Assembly (NCBI RefSeq): GCF_006539885.1
Contig: NZ_BJNW01000008.1
Coordinates: forward strand, 1-64,000
Direction of reading: 5' to 3'
Length of the DNA stretch: 64,000 nucleotides
DNA from: Kocuria varians
GTDB taxonomy: Bacteria; Actinomycetota; Actinomycetes; Actinomycetales; Micrococcaceae
The notes below the pieces were generated by a model. It searched no databases. It was not told where the DNA came from and saw nothing but the letters and a program-made list of their open reading frames with translations. The stretch's first letter is position 1. Every line of letters starts with the position of its first letter. A program made the position numbers and the translations under genes. This document shows, piece after piece, positions 1-12,703 of this stretch.

Positions 1-7
1 ACTCAAG
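1..7 (+). promoter_or_regulatory. Right half of an HspR-type HAIR operator upstream of clpB
   Basis: The first seven bases, ACTCAAG, match the right arm of the HspR inverted repeat (CTTGAGT-N7-ACTCAAG) that controls clpB and dnaK operons in Streptomyces and Mycobacterium. The left arm would lie outside the window. It sits 38 nt before the clpB start. Confidence 0.6.
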
Positions 8-45
8 GTGATTGACAATCCGTTAGCCAAGCAGAAGGAGATGCT

Positions 46-2709
<2,664 letters not shown>

Positions 2710-2744
2710 CCCCGCGCGCCGCTGGCCCCGCGCCAGCACAGCGC

Positions 2745-2781
2745 GAAGCGCCGGGACAGAGGTGATCCGTCCCGGCGCTTC
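2745..2781. terminator. Bidirectional terminator between clpB and the BCCT gene
   Basis: Perfect 13-bp inverted repeat, GAAGCGCCGGGAC and its complement, with an 11-nt loop. It lies 35 nt after the clpB stop and beyond the decayed 3' tail of the convergent BCCT gene. Confidence 0.8.
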
Positions 2782-2812
2782 GTCGTGCGCACCCGCCGCT
2801 CGCCGTCGTGGC

Positions 2813-2964
2813 TCAGCGTCCTGCGGGAGGCTCCGGATCCACGTAGCTGTCCCCCGCGCGTAGTCGTAGTCGACGGGGCGCCCGTCCTCGTCCGTGCGCT
2901 GGTACCAGGAGCTCATGCGCTCGCCGGTGGAGTCGATGTCGGCTCCGGCGGCAGAGGGCCCCTC
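2813..2964 (-). other. Decayed C-terminal tail of the BCCT transporter
   Basis: Directly after the transporter's TAG stop, the same frame continues for 38 codons of protein-like sequence (containing ADIDSTGERMSSWYQRTDED and PVDYDYARG). Adding one base at the five-C run 2851-2855 then restores DSYVDPEPPAGR and a TGA at 2815-2813. This looks like a hydrophilic C-terminal domain cut off by an amber codon and a frameshift. It could instead be a short independent ORF from ATG at 2916, but I see no ribosome binding site for that. Confidence 0.45.
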
Positions 2965-4647
2965 CTAGTGGCGGACCTCCAGAGCGAAGTCGTCACCGTG
3001 GTCTCCCATGCCCTGGCGCACGGCGTTGTCCAGGGCGGTGCGGGCGTAGCGGTAGCGCAGACTCAAGGGGTCCGTGGAGAGGTCCCGCAGGAAGGCGGGG
3101 ATGAGGGCCAGCAGGATGATCGCGAAGGGCAGGGCCGCAACGGTCACGAGATCCTGAAGCCCCTGCAGGGCGTCGGAGCCTCCGACCGCGAGCATCACGG
3201 CGGCGACCCCGGCCAGGGCCACTCCCCAGAAGATCACGATCTTGCGGTCCGGCTCCGGCTTGCCCTGCTGAGACATCGAGGCCATCACGAGCGTCGCGGA
3301 GTCCGCGGAGGTGATGAAGAAGACGGCGAGCAGCACCATGATGGCGATCGGCGTGACCTGGGAGAACGGCAGGGCGTCCAGGACCCGGAACAGCATGTCC
3401 TCGGGGGACGCGGCGCCGGCAACGTCCGTGCCGGATCGCTGCAGCCAGATCGCGGTGCCGCCGAAGATCGAGAACGCGAGCACACAGATCACCGTGGGGG
3501 CCAGCAGCACCACGCTCACGTACTGGCGCAGGGTGCGACCGCGCGAGATGCGGGCCACGAAGACCCCCACGAAAGGCGCCCAGGACACCCACCACGCCCA
3601 GTAGAACAGGGTCCACGAGCGCATGAAGTCCTCGGCCTCGGGGCCCCACGAGGCGGAGAGGGCGAGCATCTGGAACATCTCCGCGAAGTAGGTGCCCACC
3701 ACGGAGGGGATGAAGTTGAGCAGGAACACGGTGGGCCCGGCCACGAAGAGGAAGAACGCCACCACGGCCGCGAGCACCATGTTGAAGTTGGACAGCAGGC
3801 GGATGCCCTTGGCCACCCCGGAGACCGCGGAGACCAGGAACATGCAGGTCAGCACGGCGATGATCGCAATCAGCACACCGTTGCCCACCCGGCCCATCCC
3901 CGTGACGATCTGCAGCCCGCTGCCGATCTGCAGCGTGCCGAGCCCCAGGGAGGCGGAGGTGGCGAAGAGGATGCCCACGATCGCGAACATGTCGATGACC
4001 CGCCCGCCCACGGTGAGGTGGGCCCGCTGGCCGAAGATGGCCGACATCAGCAGCGGCCGTCCGCGCCGGTAGGCGGCATAACCCACCGCGGCGCCCACGA
4101 GCGCGTAGATGGCCCACGCCTGCAGGCCCCAGTGGAAGATGGTCTGGGCCATGGCGGAGTGCATTGCGTGGAAGCTCTCGGCCTCGGCGCGCCCCGGGGA
4201 AGGGGTCATGTAGTAGGTCACCGGTTCGTACACACCGAAGAAGATGAGGCCCACGCCCATGCCCGCGGCGAAGAGCATCGCGATCCACGAGCCCATGGAG
4301 TATGCGGGCTCCTCGCCGTCCTTGCCGAGCGGGATGCGTCCGTAGCGGGAGAAGCCCACGTAGAGCAGGAACAGCAGCACGATGGCCGCCAGCAGGGTGA
4401 AGATCCACCCGCCGTACGTCACCACCGCGTTCAGGGCGGCCGTCGAGACCGTGGTCAGGGACTCCGTGGACACCGCGCCCCAGATCACGAACCCCACGAT
4501 GAGTGCACCGGCGACACCGAACGTGATCTTGTCGATGCGGTAGCGCACCCGCTGCTCCTCCACGGACACGCCGGGCACCAGGCCCGGGTGGGTGTCGTGG
4601 GGGTACCGGCCGGTGGGCCGGGGGCTGTCGTCAGGGGACGAGCTCAT
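2965..4647 (-). CDS. BCCT-family betaine/choline/carnitine transporter
   Basis: Secondary transporter that imports compatible solutes such as glycine betaine with Na+ or H+. The 560-residue protein has about 12 membrane helices and the BCCT signature WTLFYWAWWVSWAPF near residue 345. A hydrophilic N-terminal arm precedes the first helix (SSSPDDSPRPTGRYPHD). I chose ATG at 4647 because upstream residues are basic and read like untranslated sequence; a longer start at 4704 is possible. In BetP of Corynebacterium the C-terminal cytoplasmic domain senses osmotic stress. Here the protein stops soon after the last helix, and relics of a longer tail follow the stop. Substrate cannot be read from sequence. 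Confidence 0.9.
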   Translation of the reverse strand: MSSSPDDSPRPTGRYPHDTHPGLVPGVSVEEQRVRYRIDKITFGVAGALIVGFVIWGAVSTESLTTVSTAALNAVVTYGGWIFTLLAAIVLLFLLYVGFSRYGRIPLGKDGEEPAYSMGSWIAMLFAAGMGVGLIFFGVYEPVTYYMTPSPGRAEAESFHAMHSAMAQTIFHWGLQAWAIYALVGAAVGYAAYRRGRPLLMSAIFGQRAHLTVGGRVIDMFAIVGILFATSASLGLGTLQIGSGLQIVTGMGRVGNGVLIAIIAVLTCMFLVSAVSGVAKGIRLLSNFNMVLAAVVAFFLFVAGPTVFLLNFIPSVVGTYFAEMFQMLALSASWGPEAEDFMRSWTLFYWAWWVSWAPFVGVFVARISRGRTLRQYVSVVLLAPTVICVLAFSIFGGTAIWLQRSGTDVAGAASPEDMLFRVLDALPFSQVTPIAIMVLLAVFFITSADSATLVMASMSQQGKPEPDRKIVIFWGVALAGVAAVMLAVGGSDALQGLQDLVTVAALPFAIILLALIPAFLRDLSTDPLSLRYRYARTALDNAVRQGMGDHGDDFALEVRH

Positions 4648-4896
4648 GGGAAACCTGCGTTCTGGTGCGGGGAAACGCGGGTGACGCCGCCCGGGCCGTC
4701 CCACTGTACCGGCCCCTTGCGGAGGCGGCGGGGAGCCGCGGATCGGCCCGGGGTGAACGGGGCCACGGGCGGTGCGCGAGACGCGGTCAAAACATGTACC
4801 CTGGACTCACGAAAAACTGACAAGACACTCCGGGGCCGTACTGTGTGCTCAACACGGCACCGCCCACCGGACACGAGACGCAGAGGGGGTCACGCC

Positions 4897-5097
4897 ATGG
4901 GGCGCGGCCGTCAAAAGGCGAAGGCGACACGACAGGCGCGGGAGATCAAGTACTTCAGCCCGCAGACCGACTACTCGGCCCTGCAGCGCGAGCTGCGCGG
5001 CACGAAACCGTCCTCCCGAGCCGCTGACCACGAGGAAAGCTCCGACGAGGAGGACAACTATTCGTCCTACGCGGAGAAGTACTCCGACTACGACTGA
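4897..5097 (+). CDS. DUF3073 family small acidic-tailed protein
   Basis: 66-residue protein of the actinobacterial DUF3073 family, function unknown. The N-terminus is strongly basic (MGRGRQKAKATRQAREIKYF), the middle carries the family core SPQTDYSALQRELRG, and the end is a Tyr/Asp/Glu-rich acidic tail. The ATG at 4897 follows a purine-rich AGAGGGGG at 4882-4889. The gene is monocistronic, with about 250 bp of non-coding sequence upstream and a strong hairpin downstream. The charge polarity suggests nucleic acid or ribosome binding; that is inference. Confidence 0.88.
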   Translation: MGRGRQKAKATRQAREIKYFSPQTDYSALQRELRGTKPSSRAADHEESSDEEDNYSSYAEKYSDYD

Positions 5098-5220
5098 CCC
5101 GGCCCCGGTGCGTCCCCTCTCGTTGCTGCGCGAGCCGGAGGCCGTGATCACTCCGGGGGACAGCGGCACGACACCTCTGCAGCAGGCGCCGCAGACCTGA
5201 TGGTCACCGCAGCCGTGGTG

Positions 5221-5268
5221 CCACACGAAGAACCGCCCGCACAAACGTGTGGGCGGTTCTTCGTGTGG
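5221..5268. terminator. Strong hairpin between DUF3073 gene and purM
   Basis: 22-bp stem with one G-U pair and an AAAC loop. It can terminate both the DUF3073 transcript and the convergent purF-purM transcript. Confidence 0.85.
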
Positions 5269-5312
5269 GCGGGGTATCCGTGTGGGGCTCTCTGGGAGCC
5301 CCACGTTCAGCC

Positions 5313-6473
5313 TCAGCTCGCGTAGGAACCCGTCATGAGCACGCCGCCACCGGCCACGCCCTTGGCGCCCTGCACCCAGTCGCTGCCGTGGCGGGCCGCG
5401 TCCGGATCCACGGGACCGATGCGTCCCATGATCCAGGCGGGCAGGCCACGGGCCTCGAGGTGGGCCACGGCGGCGTCGGCGACCTCGGGGTCGACGATGG
5501 CTACCATGCCCACCCCCAGGTTCAGGGTGCGCTCCAGGTCGGGGAGCGGCACGCGGCCGAGCTCGGAGACCAGCCGGAACACCGGGGGCAGGGACCACGT
5601 GGCGCGCTCCACCGTGGCCTGCAGGTTCTCGGGCAGCACGCGGGCGAGGTTCGCCGCGAGTCCGCCGCCGGTCACGTGGGAGAAACCGCGCACGCCGTGG
5701 CCCGTGGCGCCGTCGGCCCCGTTGACCGGGAAGGCGCGCGCGAGGTCCAGCACGTCCGCGGCGTACACGCGCGTGGGCTCGAGCAGCTCCTCGCCCAGGC
5801 TGCGTCCCAGCTCGTCCACCTGGCGGTCCAGCTGCCAGCCGGCCATCTCGACCACGCGGCGCACCAGGGAGTAGCCGTTGGAGTGCAGGCCCGAGGACGC
5901 CATCGCGATGACCACGTCACCGTCGCGCACCCGCTGCGGGCCGAGCAGCTCGTCCGCCTCGACCACGCCGGTGGCGGCGCCGGCGACGTCGTACTCGTCC
6001 ACGCCCAGCAGACCGGGGTGCTCAGCGGTCTCCCCGCCCACCAGGGCGGTGCCGGCCGCCTCGCAGGCCGACGCGATGCCGCGCACGATGTCCGCCACGC
6101 GCTCGGGGACCACCTTGCCGGTGGCGATGTAGTCGGTCATGAACAGGGGCTTGGCGCCCACCACCACGATGTCGTCCACGACCATGCCCACGAGGTCCCA
6201 CCCGATGGTGTCGTGGACGTCCAGCGCCTGGGCCACGGCCACCTTGGTGCCCACGCCGTCCGTGGACGTGGCCAGGTATGGCTTGCGGTAGGTCGTGAGC
6301 TCGGAGACGTCGAAGAGCCCGGCGAAGCCGCCCACGCCGCCCACGACGCCGGAGGTGTGGGTCGCCTTGACCGCGGCCTTCATGAGCTCAACGGCGCGGT
6401 CCCCGGCTTCCACGTCCACCCCCGCGCTCGCGTAGGTCACGGACCGGGAGTCCTGGGGCTGCTCGGGGCTCAT
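5313..6473 (-). CDS. purM: Phosphoribosylformylglycinamidine cyclo-ligase (AIR synthetase)
   Basis: Fifth step of purine synthesis: ATP-dependent closure of FGAM to aminoimidazole ribonucleotide. The 386-residue protein has the PurM/selD ATP-binding fold, with the N-terminal glycine motif STDGVGTKVAVAQAL and later GLHSNGYSLVR and GGGLAANLARVLP. The ATG at 6473 overlaps the purF stop in an ATGA, so translation is coupled and the order purF-purM matches the pathway logic of actinobacteria. It is slightly longer than usual (about 350) because of an N-terminal extension. Confidence 0.96.
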   Translation of the reverse strand: MSPEQPQDSRSVTYASAGVDVEAGDRAVELMKAAVKATHTSGVVGGVGGFAGLFDVSELTTYRKPYLATSTDGVGTKVAVAQALDVHDTIGWDLVGMVVDDIVVVGAKPLFMTDYIATGKVVPERVADIVRGIASACEAAGTALVGGETAEHPGLLGVDEYDVAGAATGVVEADELLGPQRVRDGDVVIAMASSGLHSNGYSLVRRVVEMAGWQLDRQVDELGRSLGEELLEPTRVYAADVLDLARAFPVNGADGATGHGVRGFSHVTGGGLAANLARVLPENLQATVERATWSLPPVFRLVSELGRVPLPDLERTLNLGVGMVAIVDPEVADAAVAHLEARGLPAWIMGRIGPVDPDAARHGSDWVQGAKGVAGGGVLMTGSYAS

Positions 6474-8011
6474 GCGGTGGTCTCCTCGTGCTCGAGTGCG
6501 GTGCTCGTGACGGTTGTCACGAGGTCCTCGGAGGGCTCGGCGTGGGCACCGGGTGCTTCCAGCACGGCCTTGCCGAGCCGGTCCGCCTTGGGCAGCGCGG
6601 TGGGGTAGTCCCCGGAGAAGCACGCGGTGCACAGGTTCCCGCGGGACTGCTTGGTGGCCTCGATCATGCCGTCCTCGGAGATGTAGCCGAGCGTGTCGGC
6701 GCCGAGCGAGGCGCGCACACCCTCCACCGAAATGCCGTTGGCGATCAGCTCGGCGGGGGAGGCGAAGTCGATTCCGTAGAAGCACGGCCACTTGATGGGC
6801 GGGGAGGAGATCCGCACGTGGATCTCCGAGGCACCGGCCTCGCGCAGCATCCGCACGAGTGCGCGCTGGGTGTTGCCGCGAACGATCGAGTCGTCCACGA
6901 CCACCAGGCGCTTGCCCGCCACGATGGAGCGCAGTGGGTTGAGCTTGAGTCGGATGCCGAGCTGGCGGATGGTGTCCGATGGTTCGATGAACGTGCGGCC
7001 CACGTAGGAGTTCTTCACGAGACCGTGCCCGAACGGGATGCCAGCGGCCTCGGCGTAGCCGATCGCGGCGGGCGTGCCGGACTCGGGCGTGGGCATCACG
7101 AGGTCCGCCTCCACGGCGTGCTCGCGGGCCAGCTGACGGCCCATCTCCACCCGGGACTCGTAGACCGAGCGCCCGTTGATGGTGGTGTCCGGGCGGGCCA
7201 GGTACACGTACTCGAACACGCAGCCCGCAGGGGTGGCCTCCGCGAAACGGCGCGAGCGCAGGCCGTTCTCGTCGATCGCGATGAATTCCCCGGGCTCCAC
7301 CTCACGCACCAGGGAGGCGCCCACGATGTCCAGGGCGGCGGTCTCGGAGGCGACCACCCAGCCACGCTCCAGGCGGCCCAGCACGAGGGGGCGAACCCCC
7401 AGCGGGTCTCGCGCGGCGTAGAGCGTGGTCTCGTCCATGAACGTGAGGCAGAACGAGCCGACGAGCTGCGGCAGCAGCTTCATGGCCGCTTCCTCGAGTG
7501 AGTTCAGGGGATGCTCGGCGAGCAGGGCGGTGATCAGCGCGGTGTCCGTGGTGTTGCCCCGGGCCATCTCGCCGCGGGACGGGAAGCCGGACTTGTCCAG
7601 CAGCAGGTCGTAGAGCTCCGCGGAGTTCGTGAGGTTGCCGTTGTGGGCCAGGGCGAGCGTGCCGTGCGGTGTGGCGCCGAGCGTGGGCTGCGCGTTCGCC
7701 CAGTGGGACGCTCCAGTCGTGGAGTAGCGCGCGTGGCCCACGGCCAGGTAGCCCTTGAGCGTGTTGAGCGTGGTCTCGTCGAAGACCTGGGACACGAGTC
7801 CCATGTCCTTGTAGACCGAGATCCGCTCGCCGTCCGAGGTGGCGATACCCGCAGACTCCTGCCCGCGGTGCTGCAGCGCGTACAGCCCGTAGTAGGTCAG
7901 TTTGGAGACGTCCTCGCCCGGGGCCCACACACCGAACACGCCGCACGCGTCCTGGGGGCCCTTCTCGCCGGGGAGAAGGTCATGGGAGAGTTTTCCGTCA
8001 GCACGAGCCAC
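6470..8011 (-). CDS. purF: Amidophosphoribosyltransferase
   Basis: First committed step of purine synthesis: PRPP plus glutamine to phosphoribosylamine. The 513-residue protein begins with a short propeptide that is cleaved before Cys23 in QDACGVFGVW, exposing the Ntn glutaminase nucleophile. The C-terminal phosphoribosyltransferase domain has the PRPP loop VVDDSIVRGNTQ. Cysteines in AGCVFEY, WPCFYG and NLCTACFSG match the [4Fe-4S] ligands of the Bacillus-type enzyme. The start is GTG at 8011, 12 nt after the stop of the small membrane protein, with only a weak ribosome site. Confidence 0.96.
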   Translation of the reverse strand: MARADGKLSHDLLPGEKGPQDACGVFGVWAPGEDVSKLTYYGLYALQHRGQESAGIATSDGERISVYKDMGLVSQVFDETTLNTLKGYLAVGHARYSTTGASHWANAQPTLGATPHGTLALAHNGNLTNSAELYDLLLDKSGFPSRGEMARGNTTDTALITALLAEHPLNSLEEAAMKLLPQLVGSFCLTFMDETTLYAARDPLGVRPLVLGRLERGWVVASETAALDIVGASLVREVEPGEFIAIDENGLRSRRFAEATPAGCVFEYVYLARPDTTINGRSVYESRVEMGRQLAREHAVEADLVMPTPESGTPAAIGYAEAAGIPFGHGLVKNSYVGRTFIEPSDTIRQLGIRLKLNPLRSIVAGKRLVVVDDSIVRGNTQRALVRMLREAGASEIHVRISSPPIKWPCFYGIDFASPAELIANGISVEGVRASLGADTLGYISEDGMIEATKQSRGNLCTACFSGDYPTALPKADRLGKAVLEAPGAHAEPSEDLVTTVTSTALEHEETTA

Positions 8012-8023
8012 GGGTCAAGTGTC

Positions 8024-8365
8024 TCACGCCCCGGGGTGCTCGCCACCCCCGCGGACATCCTGGACCTCCGCGGCCCCGGTGCGGGCTCGTTTTACGGAGA
8101 TCCGGTCCAGCACGAGCCCCACGATCGCGCCCACGGCACCGCCGATGATCAGGAACGTCATGAGGAAGAACCCGATGATCGCCGCGCGGGTGTACGCGAT
8201 CGATCCGGGGCCGAGCGCGCCGATCAGCAGCCCGGCGATCGCCCCGATCGCCGCTCCGGCGGCCAGGAACGCGGTCACGTTGGGTGCCCGGCGCACCGTG
8301 ACCTCCTGGGTGGTGGTTTCGGGACGGGGTGCGCTCTCGGGGGACTCGCGGTGGACGGACGTCAT
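8024..8365 (-). CDS. Small two-helix membrane protein of unknown function
   Basis: 113 residues. The N-terminal 35 are polar (MTSVHRESPESAPRPETT). Two hydrophobic helices follow, a Gly/Ala-rich one (about 36-57) and a longer one (about 64-88), and the C-terminus is basic then polar. I recognise no named family. It lies 12 nt upstream of purF on the same strand and is probably cotranscribed with purF-purM. TACCGT (8378-8373) lies 7 nt before the ATG, so the mRNA may be leaderless, although a GGAG is also close to the start. No enzymatic motif is visible. Confidence 0.75.
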   Translation of the reverse strand: MTSVHRESPESAPRPETTTQEVTVRRAPNVTAFLAAGAAIGAIAGLLIGALGPGSIAYTRAAIIGFFLMTFLIIGGAVGAIVGLVLDRISVKRARTGAAEVQDVRGGGEHPGA

Positions 8366-8589
8366 GGTCTCCACGGTATCGCGCGTGCGGGGGTGATGTG
8401 TCCGGCGGGCGGGCGGGGGCACTTGCGATCTGCTGGGAGTTTTCGGCGCGTTGGCCGGACGCTGCCGAGTCCGCGGTCCGGGGTCGGTCCCCGCCGTCTC
8501 CGCACCCGGTCCGTTCCGCGTGTTGGTCTCCTTCGGGGTCCGCCCGGCAGATTCGCCCGCACCCACTCGGCGGTCTGGGCCCGGTGGCG

Positions 8590-8952
8590 TCAGCGGAAAA
8601 GCGGCATCCACTCGCTGAGGTCGGTGCGGGTTCCCGACGCCGCCACGCTCCCGGCGGCGACGGCGCCGGCCCAGGTCTCGGCGCCCGTGGCCAGGGACAA
8701 CCACGTGGCGGCATCCGTCTCCACCACGTTGGGCGGGGTGCCCCTGGTGTGCCGGGGCCCGGCCACACACTGGGTGACACCGAACGGCGGGACACGCACC
8801 TCCACGGAGTTGCCCTCCGCGCGGGTGCCGAGCTCCTCGAGGCAGTAGCGCACGGCGGTGGCCACGGTGCGGCGGTCGGCGGCCTCCGGGTCCTCCCGCC
8901 AGCGGGCGAGGGCCAGGGTGCCGTCAGCGGGGTCGATCCTGCGTCGCATCAC
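8590..8952 (-). CDS. Sterol carrier family (SCP2-like) protein
   Basis: 120-residue actinobacterial protein usually annotated as sterol carrier family. The family core is visible: TVATAVRYCLEELGTRAEGN, SVEVRVPPFGVTQCVAG, HTRGTPPNVVETDAATWLSL and a C-terminal SGTRTDLSEWMPL. Such proteins have an SCP2-type lipid-binding fold, but no ligand is known here. The start is GTG at 8952 or ATG at 8949, 8 nt after the asparaginase stop; the GAGG at that stop can serve as ribosome site, so the two genes form an operon. Confidence 0.85.
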   Translation of the reverse strand: MMRRRIDPADGTLALARWREDPEAADRRTVATAVRYCLEELGTRAEGNSVEVRVPPFGVTQCVAGPRHTRGTPPNVVETDAATWLSLATGAETWAGAVAAGSVAASGTRTDLSEWMPLFR

Positions 8953-8960
8953 GGCGGGCC

Positions 8961-9962
8961 TCAGACCAGCAGGTCCTGCAGGGCCGGCGCGAGCTCAACG
9001 GCGCCCACGGGCTTTCCCGCCCCCGTGATCGGCTGTGTGACGAGATCAAGGACGCGGGCGGCGTCGGCCTCGGAGATCGCCCCGGTGTGGGCGAGCAGGG
9101 TGAGGCCCACGAGGGAGTTGGCGCGCGAGGAGCCGTCGAGCATCTTGATGGCCACGGACCATCCGGCCCGGGTGCCGAGGCCGAGCACGCCCTCCGCGCC
9201 GAGCTTGGTGATCACGTCCAGCTCCTGCATGATCACCGTGTTGGAGCGCCCCGGTCCCTGCACGTACTCCGGGTAGTCGAGCATCGAGGTGGCCACGGTC
9301 GCGGCGCGGGCGTCTGCCTGGATGTTGCGGGCCGCCCGGCCGAGCGTGGAGTACATACGTGCGAGTCCCTTGAGGCTGATGGCCGGCAGCGGTGCGCCGC
9401 AGCCGTCCACCCCCACGTGGGCGGGGGCCTCGCCGGCGAACTCCTCGACCGTCTCCAGCACGAGCCGCTGCAGCGGGTGCTCGGGGTCCAGGTAGGTGTC
9501 CGTCGGCCAGCCGTTGGTCACGCAGGCGAGCAGGAACGCGGCGTGCTTGCCGGAGCAGTTCATGCACATGCGGTTCTGGCCGCGCTCCGTGCGGACCAGC
9601 CACGCGCGGGTGTCCTCGTCCTGGGGCCAGTCCGGCGGGCACTGCAGGGCCTCGGGGCCGAGCCCGGCGGCCTTGAGGATCGAGCTGACGGCATCGAGGT
9701 GGTCGAAGGTCCCGGTGTGGGACGCCGCGGCGATGGCCACCTGCTCGCCGCGCAGCGCGGCCCCCGCCTTCATGGCGGCGACCGCCTGGAACGGCTTGAG
9801 CGTGGAGCGCGGGAAGATCAGCTCCTCGGGTGCGCCCACGGAGAGGGCCACGGAGCCGTCCGGGGCGAGCACCACGGCCGAGCCGCGGTGGCGGGACTCC
9901 ACGAAGCCGCTGCGCTGCACCACGGCGAGATCCACGGCCTGATCCGAGCTGAAAGTCTGCAT
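8961..9962 (-). CDS. L-asparaginase, PF06089 (Rhizobium ReAV-like) class
   Basis: Hydrolyses asparagine to aspartate and ammonia. The 333-residue protein belongs to the asparaginase_II family, unrelated to the E. coli AnsA/AnsB fold. The expected active-site features are present: the Ser-x-x-Lys of RSTLKPFQ near residue 52, and the zinc-ligand motifs CSGKHAA and DGCGAP known from the Rhizobium etli enzyme. No signal peptide is seen, so it is cytoplasmic. It is divergent from purD. CATACT (9974-9969) lies 6 nt before the ATG with no Shine-Dalgarno, suggesting a leaderless start. The ammonia/aspartate product links loosely to the purine genes around it. Confidence 0.9.
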   Translation of the reverse strand: MQTFSSDQAVDLAVVQRSGFVESRHRGSAVVLAPDGSVALSVGAPEELIFPRSTLKPFQAVAAMKAGAALRGEQVAIAAASHTGTFDHLDAVSSILKAAGLGPEALQCPPDWPQDEDTRAWLVRTERGQNRMCMNCSGKHAAFLLACVTNGWPTDTYLDPEHPLQRLVLETVEEFAGEAPAHVGVDGCGAPLPAISLKGLARMYSTLGRAARNIQADARAATVATSMLDYPEYVQGPGRSNTVIMQELDVITKLGAEGVLGLGTRAGWSVAIKMLDGSSRANSLVGLTLLAHTGAISEADAARVLDLVTQPITGAGKPVGAVELAPALQDLLV

Positions 9963-10021
9963 GGGCCCAGTATGTCAGCGTCGTGGGGTGCAATCGTTGC
10001 CCGCCCGGGCCCGGTGGCCGA

Positions 10022-10027
10022 TACGCT
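10022..10027 (+). promoter_or_regulatory. Putative -10 of a leaderless purD promoter
   Basis: TACGCT, six bases before the GTG start of purD, which lacks a Shine-Dalgarno. A possible -35, TTGCCC at 9997-10002, is 19 bp upstream, so the match is only fair. Confidence 0.45.
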
Positions 10028-10033
10028 GAGCCG

Positions 10034-11400
10034 GTGAAGGTTTTGGTGGTGGGCCCCGGCGGCCGCGAGCACGCGATGATCACGTCCCTCCTGCGGGACC
10101 CGCACGTCAGCGAGGTCCACGCGGCCCCCGGCAACGCCGGGATCGCGCAGGACGTTCCGGTGCACCCGCTCAACGCACAGGATCCGGAGGCAGTGGTGGC
10201 CCTGGCCCGCGAGCTCTCGGCGGACCTCGTGGTCGTGGGCCCAGAGGCGCCACTCGTGGCGGGGGTTGCGGATGCGCTCGACGCCGCTGGGATCCCCGTC
10301 TTCGGCCCGTCCCGCGAGGCAGCCCGGATCGAGGGCTCCAAGTCGTTCGCCAAGGAGATCATGGCCGCGGCGGGTGTTCCCACGGCGCGCGCCGTCGCCA
10401 CGTCGGACATGACGCAGGTGCGCGAGGCGCTCGAGCTCTTCGGCGCCCCCCACGTGGTCAAGGACGACGGCCTGGCGGCGGGCAAGGGAGTGGTGGTCAC
10501 CCAGGATCGCGACCGCGCGGAGGCACACGCCCGGGAGTGCCTCGACGCCGGCGGCTCCGTAGTTGTCGAGGAGTTCCTGGACGGCCCCGAGGTCTCGCTG
10601 TTCGTGCTCAGCGACGGCGAGCACGTGGTGCCTCTGCAGCCCGCGCAGGACTTCAAGCGCGTGCGCGACGGGGACGAGGGCCCGAACACCGGCGGCATGG
10701 GTGCCTACACCCCGCTGGACTGGCTGCCCGAGGACTTCACCCGGGAGGTCGTGGAGCGCGTGGCCCGGCCCGTGGTGAACGAGCTGCGCCGCAGGGGCAC
10801 ACCGTTCACGGGCGTGCTCTACTGCGGTCTGGCGCTCACGCCCCGGGGCGTGCAGGTGATCGAGTTCAACGCGCGCTTCGGTGACCCGGAGACCCAGTCC
10901 GTGCTCGCGGTGCTCGAGACCCCACTGGGGCAGCTGCTGCTCGACGCCGCCCAGGGCCGCCTCTCCGAGGACCGCCCGCTGGAGTGGGCGCAGGGCTCCT
11001 CGGTGACCATCGTGCTCGCCGCCCACAACTACCCCGGCGCCCCGCGCAAGGGTGACGTGATCTCGGGTCTCGAGGACGTCTCCCAGGACCCGGACACCTG
11101 GGTGATCCACGCGGGCACCGAGCGCGACGACGCCGGGCACCTCGTCTCGGCCGGTGGTCGCGTGCTCGCGGTGGTCTCGCGTGGTGCGGATCTGCGGGAG
11201 GCCCGCGAGCGCGGTTATCGTGGGGTCGGGCGCATCACCCTGGACGGGTCGCACTACCGCACGGACATCGCCCTGGCCGCGGCGGAGGGGCGGGTCACCG
11301 TCCCGGCGTCGTCGAAGACCGCAGGCCCGGGTTCTGAAGACCCGGGCGCCGTCGCCGATCCGGACGGTCGCACCGAGCCCAGCACAGCAGAGGAGCAGGC

Positions 11401-11404
<4 letters not shown>
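10034..11404 (+). CDS. purD: Phosphoribosylamine-glycine ligase (GAR synthetase)
   Basis: Second step of purine synthesis: ATP-grasp ligation of glycine to phosphoribosylamine. The 456-residue protein starts with the PurD signature VLVVGPGGREHAM and carries the ATP-grasp motifs DDGLAAGKGVVV, GPEVSLFVLSDG, NTGGMGAYTP and IEFNARFGDPETQ. It is about 30 residues longer than most PurD proteins because of a polar C-terminal tail (from about residue 425). GTG at 10034 is chosen because it begins the conserved core and a -10-like hexamer lies just upstream. Its TGA overlaps the purC ATG. Confidence 0.96.
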
Positions 11405-12372
<968 letters not shown>

Positions 12373-12703
12373 ACCAGTTCGGCCCACCGGGCGCGGCGAA
12401 CGTCCACCTGGGCCCAGTGGGCACGGGTGTCCCGCAGGGGTGTGCCCTCGCGCTCGTAGCGCTCGCGCGCCGTGATCTGCAGGTGGTCCGGCAGGGTGCC
12501 GTCCGCCCGGACGACCCGCCACCACGGCGTGCCCCGCCCCAGCTTCCCCGAGGCCATGATGCGCGCCGCGAGCCGCGGTGTGCCCAGACCGGCCAGCTCG
12601 GCCACGTCCCCGTAGCTCAGCACCGCACCCGGCGGAATGCCCACGACGACGGCGCGCACCGCCGCCACGGCCTCGTCGCCGCGCAGCGGCTCGAACGTCT
12701 CGT

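Noticed and set aside
2785-5097. 770-codon open frame on the plus strand across the BCCT gene
   Set aside because: Antisense shadow of the transporter; composition is His/Arg/Gly/Glu repeats with no domain. Only its last 66 codons (DUF3073) are real.
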